Shown here piece after piece: positions 1-64,000 of a stretch of DNA of 64,000 nt. A program made the position numbers and the translations under genes. This DNA is from Doris montereyensis (Eukaryota; Mollusca; Gastropoda; Nudibranchia; Dorididae): NCBI GenBank assembly GCA_037039925.1, contig JAXRKP010000114.1, positions 105,001 to 169,000 of the forward strand, read 5' to 3'. Numbering within the stretch: position 1 is the first letter of the stretch; each line of letters starts with the position of its first letter. The notes beneath the pieces are model-generated. The model was given only the letters and a program-made list of their open reading frames with translations. It was not told the DNA's origin and searched no databases.

Positions 1-1
1 G

Positions 2-88
2 AATGAGAATGACAGTGACATGATACCATCAGACAATGATTCTTCTCCTAGTGATGAAGACTGTTCCGATACCGATGAAGAACAATAG
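2..88 (+). CDS. Possible acidic C-terminal coding tail of an upstream gene (partial)
   Basis: The window opens in a frame that reads 28 codons rich in Asp, Glu and Ser (for example SDEDCSDTDEEQ) and ends at a TAG stop at 86-88. An acidic, low-complexity C-terminus followed by AT-rich DNA is what a last coding exon with its 3' UTR looks like. The product cannot be identified from so short a tail, and chance is possible. Confidence 0.3.
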   Translation, partial: NENDSDMIPSDNDSSPSDEDCSDTDEEQ

Positions 89-537
89 AATAGCAGATGT
101 GTTTGAAAGAATAAGATGAAATGCAGAAAGAATATGTTTTAAGAAGTGTTTTATTCCATATGCTCGCTTTATAATTCATTTAAATCAGTCATTTTTTAAA
201 AGTGCATGTCCCATTTATGCAAAATATGACAATATGTTTTTGTGTTTTGAGAAAAAAAGCCATTTTATTTCATATTTGTACTATGTAATTCATCTAAATT
301 AATCCTTTGAAAATGTAAATATTCCCAAACTAAGCAAGATAGTGTCATGAAAATGTTTTGGAATACAAATATATATGTCTAAAAGTAAATTTTTATCTTA
401 TAAAAAAATCATGATTTTTGCACTCAATGACCTTTCAGGGGCCATAACTCTGTAAAGATGACCCTTTATAACACCATAACAAGTTGGATTTTATACCTTA
501 AGAACTATTCTATCAAGAAAACATAGTGACAGACAGA
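89..537. other. AT-rich non-coding stretch (possible 3' UTR and intergenic DNA)
   Basis: AT-rich sequence with no coding potential follows the putative acidic tail. It could be the 3' UTR of the upstream gene. I saw no clean AATAAA signal. It runs into the (CA)/(GA) repeat at about 538. Confidence 0.3.
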
Positions 538-1287
<750 letters not shown>

Positions 1288-1439
1288 TGGTCGTCTCGAG
1301 CATTTCCTTGGAAACCTCATTCTGAATTTGGGATAAAAATAGCGATCACGTGGTCGGCTGAAGGAAAGGTAAACAAATGGGGATGCTGTAAGTTGTTCCT
1401 TGTCACCACCAAAAAGGGGACATAACAATAAGTTGATTG

Positions 1440-1965
1440 CTGTGGTTTACGATCTCGATCAAGATCGAGAAGACCAGATTCTGGATAAACTTGAATCTAG
1501 AATGTTTTCTAGATTTAAATCTTCAAGTTATCTAGGTACTTTGTTGATCTAGATCTAGATCTGAATCTAATACGTCAATCGAACTACTTAGATCTGGATG
1601 TAGATCTAGATTTTCTACCTTTGATACAGATCTACTAGATTCTAGATCTAGATCTAGATCTAGAATCTAGCTTCTACCTGTAGAACCTAAACCTATAATA
1701 GATCTAGATTCTAGATCTATATTATCACAAGAAAGTAAACTTAAAACTCATAAAAACTGAGCGCAGTGAAAACGTAAAAGATCATGCTGTCATAATCGAA
1801 CTCTTACCTAGATCTATATGTATATATAATATTGATTTACTCGATTTAAATCTAGATCTAGACATTTATCATTGAGTCAATTTGTTAAATATAGATCTAA
1901 TATAATATCTAAATCTAGATATCTAGGCTATAGATCGATTTCAAGATCTGATTTTTTAATAGGGT
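1440..1965. repeat. AGATCT/TAGATC-rich simple-sequence region
   Basis: About 500 bp is dominated by interspersed, often tandem copies of the self-complementary hexamer agatct (agatctagatct blocks near 1550, 1610, 1650, 1700, 1855 and 1915) and its variants (tctaga, gaatct). No coding signal was seen. Confidence 0.85.
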
Positions 1966-2044
1966 GGTCATGTGTGATGTCACTATTTGTTGCCTATTCT
2001 TATATTTTGAGCAACCAACTCAATTCTTCAATGTTACTGTCAAC

Positions 2045-2125
2045 TGTGAAAGGCGAAATATGACAATAAGTGACAACTCCACTAATAATGACAGAACAAA
2101 CACATGACGTTTCGGGTATAACCCT
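2045..2125. mobile_element. MITE-like fragment related to the palindrome at 18418 and to 48710
   Basis: The stretch with gaaatatgacaataagtgac followed by aactccact and gacagaacaaacacatgac matches the 18418-18497 palindrome over its first half and the 48710-48830 copy over the whole. Three dispersed copies in one window point to a short non-autonomous DNA element. Confidence 0.55.
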
Positions 2126-2199
2126 TCGTCAGTCAACGAACGAGAAATATCTAGAATCTAATATTAACAATAAAAACACTAACTCTAATGGTTGTTATG

Positions 2200-2680
2200 A
2201 TTATACAATACTATCAAACCGCTTAAACCCTACCAAACACCATCCTCTACCCTACCCCAATCTTGCCCCCCCCACCACCACCCCCACAAAACTATCCCAC
2301 CCTAACCCTGCCCCCTCCCCACCTTTTCCAATCCCAGACAAAGTTGGGCCCCTCTGGCAGTTCACACTCCGTGTGCCCATCTATGATAGCGTACTCAATT
2401 GTAGGCATCTTTGCACACACCTTTTTTATGGTGTTGGTTTTTGGTGTTTTTTTTTCCACATTCACCACTTACTCGAAGCAACTTTGCGCATGGTTTCTTA
2501 CTATTACGGAATACACCCTATTTTATCACCAAGGAGAAAATACTTATGACTTTGCAGCACCCTCATCCCTTTCTTTTGACACCAACCCTTTTGAGCATGT
2601 GTCCAACTAGCTGTCAGCCCACTACCCCACCCTCTCCTTCTACCATGGTGACAGCAGTTTATTACTACAATCTCACTTTC
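2200..2680. other. Pyrimidine-rich unclassified DNA
   Basis: C- and CT-rich non-coding sequence with runs of ccccc and no recognisable domain in any frame. Open frames here reflect base composition (Pro-rich translations). Confidence 0.4.
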
Positions 2681-2701
2681 AACTTAAGAACAAAATAGAA
2701 C

Positions 2702-2823
2702 AACATAAATACTTGTTTTTTGCACAAAGCACCATAGACTGGAACAACTTAGACGAAAACATCATACACAAACCAACAGTCGACAGCTTCAAAACAGCAA
2801 TATTCACCCAGCAACAAGACTAA
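2702..2823 (+). pseudogene. Non-LTR reverse transcriptase C-terminal remnant
   Basis: The frame reads HKYLFFAQSTIDWNNLDE, then VDSFKTAIF, and ends at TAA (2821-2823). The W-N-x-L and VDSFK pattern is typical of the extreme C-terminus of CR1/jockey-type reverse transcriptases. Only about 40 codons survive, and a stop lies just upstream, so this is a 5'-truncated remnant. Confidence 0.6.
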
Positions 2824-3200
2824 AACACTAAATCATGTATCCATGAGTAACCAGACTGACCAACTCTCTCACTCCCGTTCTATTGAAGCCCAGTAGGGAT
2901 TCTACAACTACAAACACTATAAAAATACAGATACTGTGTCTGTCACTCTTATCGCAACGCTTCAATCAGCCATGGGGCATGGAGTGTTGTTATAAAACAT
3001 TTCTTTCAGTTTTACAGCGAAAACTCCCTGTAAAATAGACATATCAAACTCAGTTTTCTCAATAATGAGGGCTTTGCTGTCTGTTTAAATATTATTTTCA
3101 TGATTCCCATTTTTGTTATTTTTTTGCATAATATGTATAAAACCTAGACATAACAATTTGACCTGAAAAGGGAAAAAGCAGTTGCCCAATCTGGGAAATG

Positions 3201-3300
3201 TGGCGTCGTTGACTGAGTGGTTAGGCTATCGGACTTGGGATCATTAGGTCCCAGGTTCAAATCCTAGCAAAGTTAGAGCCTAGTTAAACAGACATTATCT
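3201..3300 (+). mobile_element. tRNA-derived SINE, family A (head only)
   Basis: A tRNA-like head has an A-box (tgactgagtgg) and a B-box (ggttcaaatcc) at the right spacing. The same head recurs at 19733, 24725, 28820 and 39448. It is followed by a MITE at 3342 rather than the family's usual body. Decay from a tRNA consensus makes a functional tRNA unlikely. Confidence 0.7.
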
Positions 3301-3341
3301 TATGTTGAGAATGTTTGTTCCAATCGAAACTGGTATTAGTA

Positions 3342-4122
3342 CGGTCGACTCTGGTTTATAAGCAATTTGGTTATTCGCAATTTCCACTTAAACACAACTT
3401 TTCCTAAGAAACAGAATTAGTTCTACCAAGCCTTAATTCTATGTTAAAATCACTGGTTAATCTCAACTCACTTCGGATAATCACAACTCCGGCGACACCT
3501 TGCCTCCGATTTTCGGTCAGCTTTTTTCTGATTTCACATTTTGCTAAATGATGCTCGCATGTCTACTTTGTCATCACCTAATAAACATAATGATACAATG
3601 GTCTGACAGTACTGACACTGATTGTGGGTGTAGCAGGCAGTAAAAGGTGCACTCAACCTTGCATAGAGAGACTCAGACAGCTGGGTAGAGTAGTAGTGTA
3701 CGGTACAATAAGTAACACATTATCTTCCCCAGCCAATAAGCCGAGTGGGCTGCCATCGACCGACCATTCATATCAATGGGAGTGGTGTCATTTGTCACGA
3801 GCTGCACTCGTTGTAGCTTATTACACAACTATCTCAAAATATAGAATGAACTGAATTACTGTAGTATGCTTTGGCTGACTGTGTAGTAACTGTTTGAAGG
3901 CATACAGCTTTTACACATACGAGAATGTTCATGACGGTCCCAACTCCGTGAAACTTAAAGGGAAAAGTTATCTATGCAAAAAATATTGCAACAGATAAAC
4001 CTATTCATCAAGTACTCAAATGACTCTAATTACTGGGTCCAAAGTGGAATACAATTTATTGCAACTTCGGGTAATCGCAATAATTTTGCTGCTGCCGTGT
4101 TGCGATTAACCAGAGTCGACTG
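3342..4122. mobile_element. pogo/Tigger-like MITE with TA target duplication
   Basis: The ends are inverted repeats, cggtcgactctggtt at the left and aaccagagtcgactg at the right, flanked by TA on both sides (3340-3341 and 4123-4124). Subterminal motifs (attcgcaa, taatcgcaa) repeat inside. The 781-bp interior has no transposase; a 76-codon frame at 3624 resembles nothing I know. The TIR sequence and TA duplication are characteristic of pogo/Tigger elements. Confidence 0.75.
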
Positions 4123-4124
4123 TA

Positions 4125-4494
4125 TTTTAAAGGACCTAGTATTTTAAAAGCAATTTGATCAAAAAGGTTTAGCATTTTAAAACAATTTATTTAAATTCAA
4201 ACAAATTTTTAGGGTGCTATGGACGAGACTATTATAAAATATTCTTTTGAAATAATTTGTTTTAAACTAGTCATTTAATTTTGAAGCATTGTTTTAAAGC
4301 AGTGTCATTTTATAACATTTTCTCATTATAAGCATCCTTGAAGTGTAAATCAATTTTATTCCATTTTAAAATATTGTTCCATTTTGAACACCGGTCCATT
4401 TTTAATTCTCCCTTTAATTTAGAATAGATAAATTCTATACCACATACATTAAAAATATAAAAAATTCTCTCTGGTTCCTTTTTATCATGTGCAG
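4125..4494 (+). other. AT-rich sequence upstream of PIK3C2 exon 1 with a strong splice acceptor
   Basis: AT-rich non-coding DNA ends in a pyrimidine-rich run and gtgcag at 4489-4494, a good 3' splice site. Exon 1 as listed therefore probably receives an upstream non-coding exon, and the promoter lies elsewhere (not identified in the window). The alternative is that transcription starts nearby and 4487 is the first ATG. Confidence 0.5.
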
Positions 4495-60368
<55,874 letters not shown>

Positions 60369-60451
60369 GTGAGAATTAGATGTCAATGTCAACTTCCTTG
60401 TCTCTATCTCAGAATTTAACCATTCAATATTTTCAATGAGGCAAAGTCAGG

Positions 60452-60655
60452 GAAGGCAAGTTGAGATGGTACGGACATATAAAAAGAGAAGGAATAGGAG
60501 TATGTTGGACAGAAAAAGATAGCCTATAATATGGATATAATACAGGAAGACATGAAGATTGTCAGTGCAAGGGGTGGATACAAACGGGATAGGACAAAGT
60601 GAGGAAGGATGATCTGCTATGGCGACCCCTGCTGGGGAAAAGCCGAAAGATAAAT
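60452..60655 (+). pseudogene. Non-LTR reverse transcriptase 3' remnant (different family)
   Basis: The frame reads GKLRWYGHIKREGIGVCW and, after shifts, RWIQTG and RMICYGDPCWGKAER before TAA. 'RWxGHxxR' and the terminal 'GDP' motif are typical of the C-terminal tails of non-LTR RTs. This is distinct from the RTE-like copies around it. Confidence 0.62.
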
Positions 60656-60758
60656 AAGAAAAAAGAAGAATGTTTTCCTTTGGCATTGTACTCTCTGGTC
60701 AGCATTTGAATCACTGTAAAAGAATGCATGGACACAATTGATTGCCATGAAACAGGTT

Positions 60759-63700
60759 TACCCAGGCAGTAGAGAGGTAATCACCTGTGCGGGGATTAAG
60801 CGGTCCCGCCCTCCACGAGTCTCATGCTGCCTTGCAGGCGGATCTTGGTTGACCAAAGGCTAAGGGGGTTAACCCTGACAGAAAATAACAACCTGCTGCC
60901 TTGTGGGCTGGTTTTGAGCAACCAAATGGTAAGGGAGTTAAACCTGACAGAAAATAACAAGGCCTGGTGGGGGGCCTCAAGGTGGCAGCCTCAACACCTA
61001 CCCAGGGTACAGTGGGCCAATCCCTGCTTATCCAAAACCAAACTGATTCAAAGAAGTACATATGATGATATAATTGGCTTGAACTTTTGAAGACGACACT
61101 GGAAAAGAACACGGACTGTGATTTTTTGGAACATGGAATTAGGGCAATAAATGGAAAAGAGGTAGAATTAGCTGAAGAAATGAAAAATCCAAAGTAGACA
61201 TTTTGGCCATTACAGAAACAAAGAAAAAAAGGACAAGGAATAGAAAATGTAGGACCAAATCATACTATAATCTTCTCAGGAGTAGATGTCAAAGGTAGAG
61301 CTAGAGCAGGAGTAGGCCTCCTAATGCATAAAAGGCAAGAAAAGCTATTAGAAATTTGGAAATTTATAAGCCCACGTCTATTAGAGGTAAATATTAAACC
61401 AAAAGGAAGAAAAATTAAATTATAAATAGCTTATGGACCAAACGAAGATGCCACCAAAGAAGAAAAAGATATCTTCGAAAACGATTTACAAATAGCTGCA
61501 GAGAATCTCTAACCCAACCAGGAACTAAAGGTTTTAGGAGATTTAAATGCTAGAGTAGGCAACAATGTAGAAATGTCAGGAGGAGTAATAGGTAAAGGAG
61601 AGACAACAACTTCTCCAAATGGAGAGAGACTAATAGATTTTTGCCTAAAGAATAACATGAAAATGGCCAACACTTTTTTCCTCTTAAAGATATCCACAAA
61701 TATACAAGAGTAAATGAAGACAGATGTGAAAAGTCAATCATAGACTACATAATAGTTAGCAGCTCCCTTTTTACAGTACATTGGATGCAAGAGTAAACAG
61801 AGGAGCAGAAATATTTAGTGATCATCACTTAGTGATTGCCAAAATGAGATTACTGACTGAAAAAAACAAACAAAAAGAAAAGAGAAGAAAGCTACTAATC
61901 TCAAAATAGAGGAACTAAATAAACCAGTAGTAAAACATGTATACCAATCTAGGATAAAAAGATTTATCAGTGATAGACAGATGGATCTGAATGATAGCAC
62001 AATAGAAGAAAAATGGGAAATGGATAAAGAAACACTCTCAGTTGTACTGAAGAGGTCTGCGGTAGGAAACAAATTAAAGGAGATAGGAAAAGAACAGCAT
62101 GGTGGAATGAGAATGTCAAGACTAAGATCAAAGAAAAGAAGGATGCCTGGAAGAAATACTTGCAAACAAAGAGATCAGAGGATAGGATAGTTTACGTGAA
62201 TAAAAGAACTATCGCGAAAGAGGAAGTTAGGAAAGCAAAACAGGAACAATGGGAAGAGTTTAGACAAAGACTTCAAGAAAGCTATCAAGGAAATCAAAAG
62301 CTGTTCTGGGGGGCAATGAAGAGCATGCCCAATACGACAAGTTAAGAATGCCAAAGGAGAAATAATGAAAGAAGACAGCGAAATCATGGAAATATGGAGA
62401 AAGCATTTTCACCAATTACAGAACATATGAAACAAGGAGTACAGATCAATTATTAAGAGTAGCAAGTAATCAAGATGAGACAGCTGAAGATGTAGATAAC
62501 TCAATGGAAGAACTTCAAACAGCTATAAGAAAAGTGAAATTAGGAAAAGCCCCAGGAGCAGATCAAGTTTATCTAGAAATGATTAAAAACCAAGGGAGAG
62601 AGGCAGACAAACTATCACATGAAATATGTCAACAAGCATGGAAGTCCAAACAGTTGCCAGACGACTGGAATAAGGGAACGGTAGTACCAATACACAAGAA
62701 AGGATCAACTATGGAATGCTCAAACTATAAAGGATATTACTACTTAGCGTACCAGGAAAAGTGTATGCCAGGATTCTGGAAATGAGACTAAGGAAAAGAG
62801 TAGAGGATCAGATTGAAAAACACCAGGGTGGATTTAGACCAGGAAGAAGTGTACAAGATCACATATTTACAATTAGACAAATAATAGAAAAATCCTTGAG
62901 AGAAACATTTGACTTGCACCTGTGTTTTATTGACTTAAAAAGGCATTTGACACTGTGAGGAGGGACGAACTATGGCATACCTTAAAAGAACACAATGTAG
63001 AGCAAAATTTAATAGAAACTATTAAAAGTTTTTACAATAAACCAACACGTGCAGTGAGAGTAGCTGGAAATATATCTGAAGAATTTGATGTAGATATGGG
63101 AGTAAGACAGGGTTGTATCCTAAATCCATTTTTGTTTATCACATTTATGGATTCAGTCGCAAAGGCATCCTCAAAAATTAAGGAAATGAATGTAGGTATG
63201 TGAAAGCTCAAACCAGTAAATGTATCAATGCTTTCATTTGCTGATGATTTAGTTCTGTTTGGAAAATCAGAAAGGGACCTCCAGTCGAATATCAACATGA
63301 TGAATAATGAACTAAATAAAAGAGGAATGAGAGTAAATGCAAAGAAAACCAAAACAATGCTAGTAACTAAGGAAGCTAAAACTCAAAATCTTAAATTGGG
63401 CATGGAGAATTTAGAACAAGTTCAAAGCTACAATTACTTAGGAGTAATGATTAACTCAGAGGAAAACTAAGACAAAAAATCAGCCAGAGAATCCAAAAGG
63501 CAAGTGCAATATATAACCATCTGGGAAACGCATTTATAGGTAAACAAGAATTGTCAACAAAAACCAAAATGGCAGTATACAACACAGTTTATTGTCCTAC
63601 TCTCCTCTATGGCAGTGAAACCTGGACCTTGGACAGAAGGGAATACAGTAGAGTATAGGCAACCGAAATGAAATATCTAAGAAGAGTAGTAGGAAAACTA

Positions 63701-64000
63701 AAAGAGACAAAATCAGAAGTAACAATAAGAGATCAAACCAAAGCAGATGGCATAAAAACTAAGATAGAAATGAATCAACCGAGATGGTTGGCCATGTAAA
63801 CAGAATGAATGACAATAGAATAACTAAATCAGTATACAGTGGTAAAAGACCAAAAGGCAGACCTAGGAGAAAGTGGGAAGAAGATATAACAGAGGCATTA
63901 AAGCAAAGAAATTTAACTTTCACAGAAGGAAACAGAAAATGTCAGGACAGGGCAGCCTGGAGAAAAATCATTTCAGGCATCCTAACCCATATACCGGAAG
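60759..64000 (+). pseudogene. RTE-like retrotransposon copy D, most complete, runs off the window
   Basis: The 5' UTR carries two to three 65-bp monomers (60830-60960). The endonuclease at about 61190-61860 reads VDILAITETK, VGLLMHKRQEKLLE, LGDLNARVGNNVEMSGG and FSDHHLVIAKM. The RT at 62504-63470 reads GKAPGADQVYLEMIK, PDDWNKGTVVPIHKK, GGFRPGRSVQDHIFT, MGVRQGCILNPFLFI and LSFADDLVLFGKSE (FADD active site). The C-terminal domain at 63470-64000 reads LLYGSETWTLDRREYS and NRMNDNR. Several stops and frameshifts make it inactive as read. RTE/BovB assignment is inferred from CFDP2-like endonuclease similarity. Confidence 0.9.

Overview
This is a eukaryotic, intron-bloated stretch of animal DNA. It carries most of one gene on the + strand, spread over about 56 kb (about 4495 to beyond 60368): a class II phosphatidylinositol 3-kinase (PIK3C2 family). 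I assembled 33 exons by reading splice sites and conserved protein segments. In order they encode a Ser/Pro/Asn-rich disordered N-terminus, a Ras-binding-like region, a first C2 domain, the PIK helical domain, the lipid kinase domain (GICDRHNDN catalytic loop), a PX domain and the start of the C-terminal C2 domain. The last exon(s) and the stop codon were not found and probably lie beyond 64000. The host looks like an invertebrate, most likely a mollusc. That rests on the divergent PIK3C2, the CFDP2-like (RTE/BovB-type) endonuclease-reverse transcriptase elements, several tRNA-derived SINE families and AGATCT-rich simple DNA. It is an inference without database support.

Layout. 1-4.5 kb: a possible acidic C-terminal coding tail of an upstream gene, a long (GA)n tract, AGATCT-rich DNA, a non-LTR RT remnant and a pogo-like MITE. 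4.5-23 kb: exons 1-14, all clean in frame except one probable missing small exon between exons 3 and 4. 23-60.4 kb: exons 15-33, in which about ten exons or junctions each show a one-base frame break, and one exon shows a larger internal loss. 60.4-64 kb: a non-LTR 3' remnant and then the most complete RTE-like element, running off the window.

The introns are packed with minisatellites (periods 16, 22, 32, 36-42, 38, 55, 55, 57, 60, 60, 61 and 82 bp). Several can be traced to their seed: an exon end with its 5' splice site (52.6-53.8 kb), the inside or tail of SINE copies (8.6, 24.8 and 40.3 kb), or part of a neighbouring minisatellite (27.5 kb). The most unusual is the 55-bp array at the end of exon 27. 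It has copied the exon end plus a consensus donor about 17 times, so the true donor is followed by a row of identical competitors.

There are four RTE-like copies (A 10.9-14.2 kb, B 49.2-52.4 kb, C antisense 57.1-58.6 kb, D 60.76-64 kb) plus a 5' scrap at 15.4 kb. All look dead. Five short repeat families (here named A to E) recur through the introns. The names A-E and exon numbers 1-33 are mine, for this window only.
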